Made by a program: the position numbers and the translations under genes
Shown here: piece by piece, positions 54,525 to 63,752 of the stretch
How the letters are laid out: each line of letters opens with the position of its first letter
How positions within the stretch are numbered: position 1 is the stretch's first letter
Notes under the pieces: model-generated
Told to the model about the DNA's origin: nothing
Seen by the model: the letters and a program-made list of their open reading frames with translations, nothing else
Database searches by the model: none
Assembly (NCBI RefSeq): GCF_023333585.1
Contig: NZ_JAIQZN010000022.1
Location: forward strand, 20,707-84,706
Source of the DNA: Argonema antarcticum A004/B2
GTDB taxonomy: Bacteria; Cyanobacteriota; Cyanobacteriia; Cyanobacteriales; Aerosakkonemataceae
Reading direction: 5' to 3'
Length of the DNA stretch: 64,000 nucleotides

Positions 54525-55253
54525 ATGAATAATTTTCCTTTTCCTTGTCTAATCTTGACCCTGGGCTATGTCAGCTTAGGGACAGGTTTCCATGCCCCGC
54601 AGTGCAAACAGGTAAATGTGAGCGCAATATCGCTTCACAAGTTAGCTTGGTTTTATTTTGCTACCGTATGCTTTCTAGTAATACATTATCCGCTAAATAG
54701 CGTTTTTATGGCGATCTAGCTGCGTTTTTTATCCAAGCTAATGTTAAATTTATTGTGTTCTATTATACAGTTCTAACCAGAGTGCGATCGCTAATTTTGG
54801 AGGGTTTAAAACCCTCATTAAACCGCATAAAAATGCCAGAGCGGACTTTGATCGGTTACCGGCGGTAATTTCTAAAGCTTTTTCCAGACAGTTAAAGTTA
54901 TTCCTGGAAGTCGTTTAATTGGGATACTTCCATATAAACGTGGCGCTGACTCACATCTAGGCTATAAAATATCTCAAACTACCTGACATTTGACCGACTT
55001 GTGTTGTTGATTTCCGGGCGGGTGTGGACGACAGCGTTAATTTGCCAACAGCATCATTGATTTCCGGGCGGGCTATGGGAAAGTATCGACTTTTCCAATA
55101 AACATTTGCGATCGCACTTTTCTATCGATTAGCAAAAATGCGATCGGGCCTCATTTCACATCCCATTATTTCCCATCATTTCCATCATCAAACAGACATA
55201 TTATAATAACTACGGCAATCGCAATTCCTAAAGGGCAAAAATTTGTTTACTTT
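54525..55253. other. 729-bp intergenic region with repeats
   Basis: No gene is supported. It contains a 17-base palindrome, GAGGGTTTAAAACCCTC (about 54802-54818), and a direct repeat TTGATTTCCGGGCGGG at 55007-55022 and 55057-55072, 50 bp apart. A 64-residue frame at 54525 has no ribosome-binding site and is probably chance. Confidence 0.5.
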
Positions 55254-55502
55254 TTAGGGTAATTCAGTAATGTAAACTACATCAATAAGTTTTTTTCTAT
55301 GAGAAAGATTGTAACCAACTAGGATATTCCCCACTAAAAATGCTTCTAGTCTGTCTCGCTCGTTGGTGTTAAAATATTCTCTTTCAACAGCTAGTCTATC
55401 TAATTCATCATAGATTTGCTGTGCAATTTCGCTGTTTTCTTGCTCCAACTTTCGGAGTCGGGGCGCTACTGTATAGTATTCAAAGGAAACTTGATAGGGC
55501 AC
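55254..55502 (-). CDS. Small protein, possibly RelE/ParE-like
   Basis: An 82-residue protein that starts at GTG with AGGT about 12 bases before it. The pattern helix-helix (LRKLEQENSEIAQQIYDELDRL) then strands (FLVGNILVGYNL, KLIDVVYITEL) resembles the RelE/ParE fold. No classic catalytic residues are clear. The gene 118 bp upstream could be an antitoxin, but it does not look like one. Weak call. Confidence 0.5.
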   Translation of the reverse strand: MPYQVSFEYYTVAPRLRKLEQENSEIAQQIYDELDRLAVEREYFNTNERDRLEAFLVGNILVGYNLSHRKKLIDVVYITELP

Positions 55503-55619
55503 TTACTTTACTACCTGATGTTTAACAATACATACCAAAACACCCAACGATGCTGTTAAAGTGGCTGATCGAAGGGTGTATTTAGATTATACGGCAATGC
55601 AGGTAAAGTAGAGAGGTAA

Positions 55620-55886
55620 TTAGGAAGATTGCTTTTCACTCTTGAATTCTGACATTGAGATTGAGTTACCCTCTGCGACTGATTCTAGCCCTCTGCGGAT
55701 ACCTTCTTGATGTTCTGCGGGAAGCTCGTTAAATTTGATGTATTGCAGAGAGTTTGTGGGTGTGTTTATTTGGTGACAAGCTATTTGGTAATCGGGATTG
55801 AGTTGATCGAGTACTGTTTTTGCGCTTTCTGAACTCGCTTGCTTTTGAGCTTGTTTGCTCGACTGATTTAGGGCTGTGTGTTTCAT
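55620..55886 (-). CDS. Hypothetical protein
   Basis: An 88-residue polar protein with a Gln/Ala/Ser-rich N-terminus (SSKQAQKQASSESAK) and a helical C-terminal part with FNELPAEHQEGIRRGLES. No family recognised. It lies between the RelE-like gene and the zinc ribbon on the same strand, 27 bp from the latter. Confidence 0.45.
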   Translation of the reverse strand: MKHTALNQSSKQAQKQASSESAKTVLDQLNPDYQIACHQINTPTNSLQYIKFNELPAEHQEGIRRGLESVAEGNSISMSEFKSEKQSS

Positions 55887-55913
55887 TTAGTTATTCTCTG
55901 AATTTATGATAAA

Positions 55914-56099
55914 TTAATTATTGTGAAGATAGACTTGGAAATCAGTATCGATGACCTTTCCTGTATCAGTCCTCTGTTGTATAACAAGGTAGTCGCAAGC
56001 TGAGCATTCAATTTTGGTGGTTAGATCGGTAAATAGGCATTTCGCCCAAATACCACACTTGGGGCAGCGAACTTCCAAAAACTTACAATTTCTTGCCAT
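55914..56099 (-). CDS. Small zinc-ribbon protein
   Basis: A 61-residue protein with two Cys pairs, CPKC (residues 12-15) and CSAC (about 32-35), the arrangement of a zinc ribbon, followed by a short strand-rich tail. Zinc ribbons of this size bind nucleic acid or partner proteins. It heads a minus-strand group with the 88-residue and RelE-like genes. Confidence 0.55.
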   Translation of the reverse strand: MARNCKFLEVRCPKCGIWAKCLFTDLTTKIECSACDYLVIQQRTDTGKVIDTDFQVYLHNN

Positions 56100-56139
56100 A
56101 AGCTCTGCCGATGCTATAATCTACGATCAAGGATAAGGC

Positions 56140-56159
56140 TGAGCAGGCTTCCCTGCTCA
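56140..56159. terminator. Short hairpin between small genes
   Basis: TGAGCAGG pairs with CCTGCTCA over a CTTC loop. No T-run follows on the plus strand. It may be a transcript end or a simple palindrome. Confidence 0.35.
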
Positions 56160-56217
56160 ACCATTAACCCCGACCAAGGAATCGTCACTAGGTAGTGCCG
56201 AATTTCACCGAACACGC

Positions 56218-56496
56218 CTAACTCCCATCATGCTTGGTCAGTCTTGCACACTGGCCAGTTATGGAGGTAATGTGAAGAAGATTCCCACCGATCCATGTGC
56301 CAAATTTTTCTGGTTCGTTGTTGGTCACTATAAAGTGCTTTCCTTGAGCTTGCTTTTGGGCTTGCTTTTGGAACTTTTTTTCGGATACCTTCGCTCTCAC
56401 AACATTGACGCTGTTGAAAAGAGCTACGTAATTCCGACCATAGGAGGTTATCTTTCGGTTTACCTAGCATTTTATGTAGGCTTGTCGAAGAGATAG
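56218..56496. other. Overlapping frames on both strands, coding status unclear
   Basis: The minus strand has a 60-residue frame from GTG 56400 rich in Lys/Gln (SEKKFQKQAQKQAQGKHF). The plus strand has an 88-residue frame from ATG 56230 with a hydrophobic stretch (VLSLSLLLGLLLELFF). Neither has a good ribosome-binding site. At most one is real; the Lys/Gln repeat on one strand creates the hydrophobic repeat on the other. Confidence 0.3.
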
Positions 56497-56704
56497 TAGT
56501 TTTGTAGTTTACGCTGGTGGGAGTTCGCGGCTCTTGCCAGCTTTTTTCTACAAGATCACATTATCAGTGTAAGCCGAGTCTGACTAACTTATTGACTGAG
56601 AAAATATGGTAATGACTAACTTATTGGCTATTAATGCCTGAGTTATGCCTGACTTTTACGACAAAAAAGTGATATGATGCAATTAGACTCTTCAAAGTTA
56701 AGCT

Positions 56705-59050
56705 ATGTCGCGTTCAATCAGAGTCGCTCCACAGTATATTCCTCAAGTTAAGCTGGCTCTCCAGCGTAACGGATTTCCCAGCCAGCAAGCCTTGGCTGAG
56801 GAGGTGGGATTATCGAGAGACACCATTCGTAAATTTCTCAATGGCAAAGGTATTGACTATTGGAACTTTACCGAAATTTGTGAAAAATTGGAGCTGAACT
56901 GGCAGGATATTGTCTACAAAGGAGATGATGCACCTGAAGAAACACCACAGCAGCCGTCTAAAGAGATTGATATTGATACCTTAGTCCAAAATGTACGGGA
57001 AAAGGTCAAACCCTTTATCCAACAAGAATGCAGCACGATGCGGGTACTGTCTATGACCTTTCCAATTGGTGTTAATGATATTTATAGCCACGTCAATGTT
57101 TTGGAGATACCGACTGCAAACTTGCGCTTAGAAATTGATGAACTGCTGCAAGGTTTTAACGATCCAAGTAAGTTTGACGGCTATGGACTGAGTAGAAGTT
57201 CTGAAGAAAGGATTCCAGGGTTGAAGGCGGTTGAGGAATATCCTAAACTAATGGTTTTCGGTAAGCCAGGAGCAGGTAAGACGACTTTTTTGAAATATTT
57301 AGCCCTTCAGTGTATTGACGGAAAGTTACAAAGCGATATTGTGCCTATTTTTATTACCATGAAGGATTTTCCCGAATATGGGAAAGAGCAAACTTTATTA
57401 GAATATATTATCGAACAGCTTTCTGCTTACGAAATTGTAGCTGAGGAAATTGAGCAGCTATTGAAGCAAGGCAGAACAATGGTTTTACTCGATGGACTAG
57501 ATGAAGTCAAAGAAGAAAACAGCAGGTACGTTTTTGATGAAATAAAGCATTTTTTCAAGCGCTATCAGCAAAATCGGTTTGTAATTACTTGTCGGATTGC
57601 TGCCAAAGAATATATACTTGAAAAATTTACAGAGGTTGAAGTCGCCGACTTCGATAGTGAACAAATAGATACCTTTGTGAAAAAATGGTTTGATTCTAGT
57701 AAAGACAAAAAAGATCAAAAAGAAAAAAAGAAAGAAAATGCTAAAAGATTCAAGGAGAATTTGGAGAGACAGCCACGCATTAAAGAACTGGCCACGAATC
57801 CGCTGCTACTAACATTATTATGCTTAGTATTTGAAGACAAAGGTGAATTTTTTTCCAGAAATCGCTATGAAGTTTACAAAGAAGCTGTAGATACTCTACT
57901 TGTAAAATGGGATGCAAGCCGCGCTATTGAGCGAGAGAATGTTTACAAGAATCTATCACTAGGAGACAAGAGAGATTTGCTCAGTTACATTGCTCTTACG
58001 ACTTTCGAGAAGGGAGATTATTTCTTGTCGAAGATAGATTTAGAGCATCTTATTACTAATTACATCCGTAATTTTCCTGATGCCAAAACTAATGTTGGAG
58101 ACTTGGAGTCAGATAGTGAAGCGGTGTTGAAGTCTATTCAAGGTCAGCATGGATTACTTGTAGAGCGAGCAAGAGGTATTTATTCATTTTCCCATCTCAC
58201 ATTTTTGGAGTATTTCACAGCCAGAAGAATTGCCACTCGCCCCGATCCAGAAGTATCTAAAATTGCTTTCTCTAATCTAGTCAAGAATATAACTGATAAA
58301 CGCTGGCGGGAAGTATTCTTGTTAGCAGTTGTACCACTGCGTCCAGCAGATTATCTCTTAAAGTTAATGAAAAATAAGGTTGATAGTCTGCTTGCTGGAG
58401 ATGAGAAGTTACAGAAATTTCTCAAGTGGGTAAACGAGCAATCTTTGGAAATTCAAAAATCTCTTCCAGACAAAGTTTCCTACAAGCCAGCTGCTATCCG
58501 CTCTTTTTACCTTGACAGTGACATTACGATCGATCCTCAGCGCACACTTGGCTTTCTGATTGACTTTTATTGTCTCTGTATATTTACTTGTGCTAGTTTC
58601 TTATGCAGAACTGTAAACCTTTCCTTTAAGGAAGCTCTTAAGATTGTTCTTGAATTGAAACCTGACTTTACCCGTTACCGCGCTTTTGATGCTGCAACTG
58701 TGATGGTGTTTGTGCGTGTTTTTGCTATCAATCATGCTCTTCAAATTGACCCCAACATCGATCCTGGACTAAGGAAACGATTAGAAGAACTGAAAGCACA
58801 AGTAGATAAAGATGAGGAGAAAATAATAGCTTTGGAGAAAGAGAAGGGTCAGGATTGGGCAGAACAGGTGAGAATTCAGATAGTGGAAAATCACCCAATT
58901 GGTGAAGATTGGCAGTTCGATGAGGCACAGAAAGAATTGCTCACTAAATATTACGAAGCAAATGTGTTATTGATGGCTTGTCTGAATAACGCTTATGTAA
59001 GCCACGAAGTGCGGCAAGAAATAGAGAATAACTTGCTGCTACCCTTTTAG
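56705..59050 (+). CDS. HTH-NACHT NLR-like protein (bacterial NACHT)
   Basis: A 781-residue protein. An N-terminal HTH (residues about 25-48, SQQALAEEVGLSRDTIRKFL) precedes a NACHT ATPase with Walker A FGKPGAGKT (185-193), Walker B MVLLDGLDEV (259-268) and CRIAAKEYI sensor-1 region. The helical C-terminal part includes FSHLTFLEYFTARRIA (about 495-510) and a tail beginning near 600 that matches the helical NACHT-conflict C-terminal domain as I remember it. Bacterial NACHT proteins protect against phages. The HTH may bind DNA or act as a linker to an effector. No separate effector gene is evident. The family is clear; the activity is inferred. Confidence 0.88.
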   Translation: MSRSIRVAPQYIPQVKLALQRNGFPSQQALAEEVGLSRDTIRKFLNGKGIDYWNFTEICEKLELNWQDIVYKGDDAPEETPQQPSKEIDIDTLVQNVREKVKPFIQQECSTMRVLSMTFPIGVNDIYSHVNVLEIPTANLRLEIDELLQGFNDPSKFDGYGLSRSSEERIPGLKAVEEYPKLMVFGKPGAGKTTFLKYLALQCIDGKLQSDIVPIFITMKDFPEYGKEQTLLEYIIEQLSAYEIVAEEIEQLLKQGRTMVLLDGLDEVKEENSRYVFDEIKHFFKRYQQNRFVITCRIAAKEYILEKFTEVEVADFDSEQIDTFVKKWFDSSKDKKDQKEKKKENAKRFKENLERQPRIKELATNPLLLTLLCLVFEDKGEFFSRNRYEVYKEAVDTLLVKWDASRAIERENVYKNLSLGDKRDLLSYIALTTFEKGDYFLSKIDLEHLITNYIRNFPDAKTNVGDLESDSEAVLKSIQGQHGLLVERARGIYSFSHLTFLEYFTARRIATRPDPEVSKIAFSNLVKNITDKRWREVFLLAVVPLRPADYLLKLMKNKVDSLLAGDEKLQKFLKWVNEQSLEIQKSLPDKVSYKPAAIRSFYLDSDITIDPQRTLGFLIDFYCLCIFTCASFLCRTVNLSFKEALKIVLELKPDFTRYRAFDAATVMVFVRVFAINHALQIDPNIDPGLRKRLEELKAQVDKDEEKIIALEKEKGQDWAEQVRIQIVENHPIGEDWQFDEAQKELLTKYYEANVLLMACLNNAYVSHEVRQEIENNLLLPF

Positions 59051-59235
59051 AGGATTGCGAAGCACTACAATGATTATAATGGTATCACTCCCTTCCGGCT
59101 CTAAGTTTATGTATTCATCCAGCAGGCGAAGCTGGGGGCAAGTGGGGCAGAAAATACAAATTCTTCTGGCGGGAAAGGAGTATCTTGAAAAAGTTGCCCG
59201 ACCTTTAAATATCTACATTTTTCTAAGTAAAGACC

Positions 59236-59511
59236 ATGACAACTAATTTACCCCTAAAGCTACATAGTTTACCCAACAGCTTACCTATCGAAGGTGCTGT
59301 TCGCATTGAGTTAGTGGAAGGAGTGCCCATTCTTCGTGCTTCTAGCACCGTACAGAATCGGATTGAAACTTTACTCGCTAAACAGAAAGATTCTGGTCTT
59401 ACGACTGAAGAAGAAAAAGAACTAGATAATTATGAAGAATTAGACGATTATTTCAGTTTGGTTAACCGGACTGTTAGAAATGTTTTGCTTACTCCCAATC
59501 AAGGAGAATAA
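59236..59511 (+). CDS. Small conserved cyanobacterial protein upstream of an HNH gene
   Basis: A 91-residue acidic, helical protein with LKLHSLPNSLPIEGAVRIELVEG at its start (given here in part) and a Glu-rich TTEEEKELDNYEELDDYF region. In my recollection this kind of small gene often lies just before an HNH endonuclease gene in cyanobacteria, as here. The stop is five bases before the HNH start, so the two are coupled. The function is unknown; a regulator or inhibitor of the nuclease is a guess. Confidence 0.6.
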   Translation: MTTNLPLKLHSLPNSLPIEGAVRIELVEGVPILRASSTVQNRIETLLAKQKDSGLTTEEEKELDNYEELDDYFSLVNRTVRNVLLTPNQGE

Positions 59512-59516
59512 AAAGC

Positions 59517-59651
59517 TTGTCTGCCAATCGTTACATTAGTGAAGCCATCCAAGAGCAAGTACGCCAACGAGCTAATTACTTATGCGAATATTGTCACGCA
59601 TCCGAGCGATGGCAATATGTCCGCTTCACTGTAGACCATGTTCTATCTTAA
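59517..59651 (+). pseudogene. HNH endonuclease, truncated
   Basis: From TTG 59517, ten bases after AAGGAGA, the frame encodes 44 residues that match the start of a HNH enzyme: SANRYISEAIQEQVRQRANY, then CEYCH (first Cys pair) and VRFTVDHV, the HNH Asp-His. It stops at 59649-59651, exactly where a copy of the AAGAGCGCTGAAGCGCAACTACGTAC palindromic repeat begins. The second Cys pair and last His of the fold are missing, so the protein should be inactive. A good case of a gene cut by a repeat insertion. Confidence 0.75.
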
Positions 59652-59679
59652 AGAGCGCTGAAGCGCAACTACGTACCAA
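59650..59679. repeat. Half copy of the GTACGTAGTTGCGCT repeat
   Basis: AAAGAGCGCTGAAGCGCAAC continuing to TACGTAC matches, in reverse, the start of the repeat at 11578. It sits at the truncation point of the HNH gene. Confidence 0.75.
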
Positions 59680-59740
59680 ATTCATGTAACATGGAAGCTT
59701 CGCACTCTACTTGGCTAATAAGTCTTGGTAGACGAAAAGA

Positions 59741-61123
59741 TTAACTGCGGTGACCAGTTAATACCAATTTTACACCTCCAGAGGGTGCCATCGTAATGCC
59801 GCGACGTTCGGGTACAACGGGGCGATTATCGGCAAGTGCAAGTTGCGATCGCAATAAAATCCTAGCCAGTACCAACTTCATTTCAAACATCGCAAACGCC
59901 ATCCCAATACAGCGACGATTGCTACCACCAAAAGGGAAAAACTCATAAGGCGAAAATTGACGTTCCAGAAAACGCTCTGGTTTAAAACGTTTTGGTTCTG
60001 GATATAAATCTTCGCGGTGGTGAGTTAAATAAATACAGGGAGATAGCATCGTTCCCTCCTCAAATTGATAGCCAGCTATCTGTACCGGCGCTTTCACAAT
60101 CCGGGGGAAGGTAAACAAAGCAACCGGATAAATCCGCAGGGTTTCAGAACAGACAGCATTCAGATAAGGAAGTTTAGTAATAGCATTTGGATCTGGGTTT
60201 TCCCCCAGGGTAACTAACTCTTCGATCAGCTTTTGGCGTACTTCTGGTATATAATGAACCCAGTACAAAGCCCATGCCAAAGCTGTAGCTGTAGTCTCAT
60301 GTCCGGCAAACAGCAATGTCATCAATTCATCAAGTAATTCGGCATCCGTCATCGGTTGACCGTCTTCATCGCGAGCAGACATCATTAAACTAAGGATGTC
60401 TTCGCCAGCTAAATCATTTTTCTGGCGACGTTCGTTAATTTCCGTCAATAAAAGTTCGTTAATTTCCTGCTTTAGGCGCACGAATCGTCCCCACGGACTC
60501 CACGCCCCTAAATCTTTTTGCAGCCATCGCAGAAAAACAAAACTGGATCTTAAAGGAGAACCAGTTACATCCAGCAGCGCCGTTAAACGTTGCTTCAGTT
60601 GTTCGTAACGATCGCCTTCATCAAGACCAAAAACAGCACGTAAAATGACTCGCAGAGAGATTTCTTGGGTGGATGAACGTGCTGAAAATGTTTCGCCAAT
60701 CTGCCAATTGCTAATTACGCGATCGGTAATATCGCAAATAAGTTCGCCGTAGGCTTTCATGCGTTCCCCATGAAAGGGAGGCGTCAAGAGTCGGCGCTGA
60801 CGCTGGTGATATTCGCCATCATGCAGTAACAGGGAATAATCCCCAAAGAAAGGCTGCAAAATTTTGTTTCCAGGCCCAGATTCAAACAGTTTTGGATCGG
60901 CTGTAAAAATTTCTTGAATCGCCTGGGGATTACTCAATACCACTTGTGGAGGAAAGCCAGCAATTTCAGTTGTATAGATGTCACCGTATTCTCTGGCCGT
61001 CTTTTCTAGATATTTTAACGGCCAAAAGATTGCGCGAATTGTCTGTAAAAATTTGGGGGTCTTTGGGCCATCAGGCAGTTTGGGGACTGGTTGGGTTTGG
61101 GGATTTTCCTGCAATGAAATCAT
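59741..61123 (-). CDS. Cytochrome P450 (CYP110-like)
   Basis: A 460-residue haem monooxygenase. The oxygen-binding helix motif is AGHETTATALAWALYW (about residues 274-289), the ExxR is SETLRIYP, and the haem-binding loop is FFPFGGSNRRCIGMAFAMFE with the cysteine ligand at about 405. The N-terminus has no membrane anchor, so it is soluble, as in the cyanobacterial CYP110 family that oxidises fatty acids, alkanes or terpenoids. No redox partner is next to it. The substrate is not known. Confidence 0.9.
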   Translation of the reverse strand: MISLQENPQTQPVPKLPDGPKTPKFLQTIRAIFWPLKYLEKTAREYGDIYTTEIAGFPPQVVLSNPQAIQEIFTADPKLFESGPGNKILQPFFGDYSLLLHDGEYHQRQRRLLTPPFHGERMKAYGELICDITDRVISNWQIGETFSARSSTQEISLRVILRAVFGLDEGDRYEQLKQRLTALLDVTGSPLRSSFVFLRWLQKDLGAWSPWGRFVRLKQEINELLLTEINERRQKNDLAGEDILSLMMSARDEDGQPMTDAELLDELMTLLFAGHETTATALAWALYWVHYIPEVRQKLIEELVTLGENPDPNAITKLPYLNAVCSETLRIYPVALFTFPRIVKAPVQIAGYQFEEGTMLSPCIYLTHHREDLYPEPKRFKPERFLERQFSPYEFFPFGGSNRRCIGMAFAMFEMKLVLARILLRSQLALADNRPVVPERRGITMAPSGGVKLVLTGHRS

Positions 61124-61387
61124 GATTGATTCTCCTGTCTGGCAGAATTTTTTTTAAAGCAGGTGCTACTGGTAATTATATCCCTTCGGCTAACTCTTTG
61201 CGGGCAGCTTTGCGCGGTAGACTTTTCAGATATTTTTATGTGAGTATTGGCTGAACTATTTTCATTTTATGTGCTATGATAAGTTGGCTTGATCACAGGC
61301 CGTTCTAGCGATCGATGATTTAAAAATACTGCTGAAGCCTTAATTGTGTCAAACTCGATATGTTTCCCATATCGATTTCTCACATAA

Positions 61388-62890
61388 ATGCTTACTACAT
61401 CCCCAACACGCACCCTACCCCAATTACCGGAACTAATTGACGGATTACCCAATATTTCCGGCTGGGAAAAAGAAATTCTCTCAGTAGTTCAGGACAGCGA
61501 ACCAGTATTTTTACCCAAAACAAACATCCGCTTAAGCGAAGTACAAGCTGGATTTGCGATCGCGCTGCATATGCACCAGCCTACCATCCCCGCTGGGTAT
61601 AAAGGAGAACTAATCTCCAACCTGCAATATATGTTTGAACATCCCCAGGAAGGAGACAACCACAACGCCGCACCCTTTGCCAATTGCTATAGCCGCATGG
61701 CAGATTTGATACCAGAACTCGTCGCCAACGGTGGCAATCCTCGCGTTATGTTAGATTACTCTGGCAATCTCTTGTGGGGATTGCGACAAATGGGGCGCGG
61801 CGATATCCTAGAAAATCTCAAACGCATCACCATCGATCCCAATTACCAACCTTATGTAGAATGGCTTGGTACAATGTGGAGTCATGCAGTTGTTCCCTCC
61901 ACACCGATACCAGATATCAAACTGCACATCCAAGCTTGGCAACATCATTTCGCCGCCATATTTGGTTGGTCAGCGCTATCTCGCGTCAAGGGATTTTCTC
62001 CTCCAGAAATGCACCTACCCAATCACCCAGATACCTTTTTTGAATTTGTCAAAGCGCTAAAAGAATGCGGCTATCGTTGGCTATTAGTACAAGAACATAC
62101 AGTCGAAACTCTCACCGGGCAATCTTTAGCATATAAACATCTACCTCACCGTCTAATTGCCCGCAATTCTCAAGGCCAAGAAATCAGCATCACTGCCTTA
62201 ATCAAAACCCAAGGTTCCGATACCAAACTGGTAGCTCAAATGCAGCCCTACTACGAAGCGAAAACCCTATCTCGACAAATGTTAGGGTCAGTTTCAGTAC
62301 CACCAATAGTCAGTCAAATTGGCGATGGCGAAAACGGCGGCGTCATGATGAACGAGTTTCCCGGTGCTTTTTTACGGGCTTCCCATGAAATAGCTCAAAA
62401 TAACGGTGGAAAATCGGGCATCGTTGCCATGACTGGTACAGAATACTTGGAATTAATTGAGGCGGCTGGTTGCAATCCCAATGATTATCCTACCTGTCAA
62501 CCAATTGGTCAACACCAAATTTGGCAGCGCGTTGCGCCAGAAAGTTGCAGCCGGGATGCAGTAGCAAATGCGATTAAAGAGTTAAAAGAAACTAACCATA
62601 ACTTTCACATGGATGGTGCTTCCTGGACAAATCACATCAGTTGGGTAAAAGGATACGAAAATGTTTTGAGTCCGATGAATCAACTCAGCGCTTTGTTTCA
62701 CGAAAAAGTCGATCCATTACTGGAATTAGAGGCAGAATCCATTACCAAACAATCGCGGTATCGCGAAGCATTATTGCACAATTTTTTGCTGCAAACAAGC
62801 TGTTTTCGTTACTGGGGACAAGGAGTTTGGACAGACTATGCGCGTGAGATTTACCAACGAGGTGAAGCGATACTGCAAAATCAATGGTAG
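61388..62890 (+). CDS. Glycoside hydrolase family 57 protein
   Basis: A 500-residue (beta/alpha)7-barrel-type protein. The N-terminal IALHMHQPTIPAG is the GH57 signature; GFSPPEMHLPNHP carries a Glu in the position of the nucleophile region and GDGENGGVMMNEFP is the later acidic motif. Members act on alpha-glucans as amylases, branching enzymes or alpha-galactosidases. It has no signal peptide and is probably cytosolic, acting on glycogen or oligosaccharides. It is divergent from the P450 gene. The exact substrate is open. Confidence 0.88.
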   Translation: MLTTSPTRTLPQLPELIDGLPNISGWEKEILSVVQDSEPVFLPKTNIRLSEVQAGFAIALHMHQPTIPAGYKGELISNLQYMFEHPQEGDNHNAAPFANCYSRMADLIPELVANGGNPRVMLDYSGNLLWGLRQMGRGDILENLKRITIDPNYQPYVEWLGTMWSHAVVPSTPIPDIKLHIQAWQHHFAAIFGWSALSRVKGFSPPEMHLPNHPDTFFEFVKALKECGYRWLLVQEHTVETLTGQSLAYKHLPHRLIARNSQGQEISITALIKTQGSDTKLVAQMQPYYEAKTLSRQMLGSVSVPPIVSQIGDGENGGVMMNEFPGAFLRASHEIAQNNGGKSGIVAMTGTEYLELIEAAGCNPNDYPTCQPIGQHQIWQRVAPESCSRDAVANAIKELKETNHNFHMDGASWTNHISWVKGYENVLSPMNQLSALFHEKVDPLLELEAESITKQSRYREALLHNFLLQTSCFRYWGQGVWTDYAREIYQRGEAILQNQW

Positions 62891-63224
62891 AATTCTAAAC
62901 GTAGGTTGGGTTTCGTTACCTCAACCCAACCTACAATTATAGCGAGCCTAAATAAAATGTGAACATATTGTAGGGTGGGTTAGGCGCGGCGATTAACTTG
63001 TGGAACCAATAGATAAATCTTTCACCGCGCCGTAACCCACCATAAACTAGCTTTGTAGGTTGGGTTGAGCTAGGAAACTAGGGCAAATGCGTTGGGTTTC
63101 GCTTCGCTCAACCCAACCTACAAAGAAATGGCTTAGGTTGGGTTGAGGTAACGAAACCCAACCTATAATTAGGATTGTGGAATTTCCCAAATAAAGCGGT
63201 TTTCTGAGATAATAAGCACGTTGT
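62891..63224. repeat. Cluster of TAGGTTGGGTTT palindromic repeats
   Basis: Four inverted-repeat units in a row (about 62901-62934, 62970-63043, 63055-63120, 63134-63165) pair TAGGTTGGGTT or TAGGGTGGGTT with AACCCAACCTA or AACCCACC. No gene is seen here. Confidence 0.8.
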
Positions 63225-63752
63225 ATGAAAGGAAAGCAGTTTATGGTTGAATCGTCAGTAGAAAAGCGATCGCCTCTGCGACTATTAGTGATAATCTTGT
63301 TATCGTTGCTATTCGCTACTGTCTTTTGGCTGGGAGCAACGGTAGCATTTCCAGGAGGAATGACGATGTTTGCAGGAAAAAGACCCACCAACATTGGTGT
63401 ACAAGCAGGCAAATTAGCCGCCTGTCCGAGTTCGCCCAATTGTGTCAGCAGCCAAAGTCAGGATGCTGAGCATAAAATTGAGCCGCTTACCTATAATTCT
63501 ACGACCGTTGAGGCAATGGCTCAACTCAAAAAAGTTATTGAGTCGGAAGAGAGAACTAAAATTATCAGCGAAACACCTAATTACCTTTACGCAGAATTTA
63601 CCAGCAAGCTAATGGGATTTGTTGATGATGTGGAATTCTATCTGGACGAAGCAGCAAAAGTTATTCACGTTCGTTCGGCTTCGCGCCTCGGACAGTCAGA
63701 TTTGGGAGTGAACCGCAAACGAATAGAAACCATCAGGGCAAAATTAAGCTAA
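63225..63752 (+). CDS. DUF1499 membrane-anchored protein
   Basis: A 175-residue protein with one N-terminal membrane segment (about residues 18-45) and a DUF1499 domain: CPSSPNCVSSQSQD with two Cys (residues about 67 and 73) and the C-terminal HVRSASRLGQSDLGVNRKRI. It could start at ATG 63225 or 63243. It is conserved in cyanobacteria and plants; the function is unknown. Confidence 0.85.
   Translation: MKGKQFMVESSVEKRSPLRLLVIILLSLLFATVFWLGATVAFPGGMTMFAGKRPTNIGVQAGKLAACPSSPNCVSSQSQDAEHKIEPLTYNSTTVEAMAQLKKVIESEERTKIISETPNYLYAEFTSKLMGFVDDVEFYLDEAAKVIHVRSASRLGQSDLGVNRKRIETIRAKLS

Noticed and set aside
54525..54719. 64-residue plus-strand frame starting next to the CHRD-RTX gene start
   Set aside because: It begins at the reverse complement of that gene's leader, has no ribosome-binding site and an atypical composition.
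59055..59246. 63-residue frame after the NACHT gene
   Set aside because: It has a TTG start, no ribosome-binding site, and overlaps the better-supported 91-residue gene; it is probably chance.
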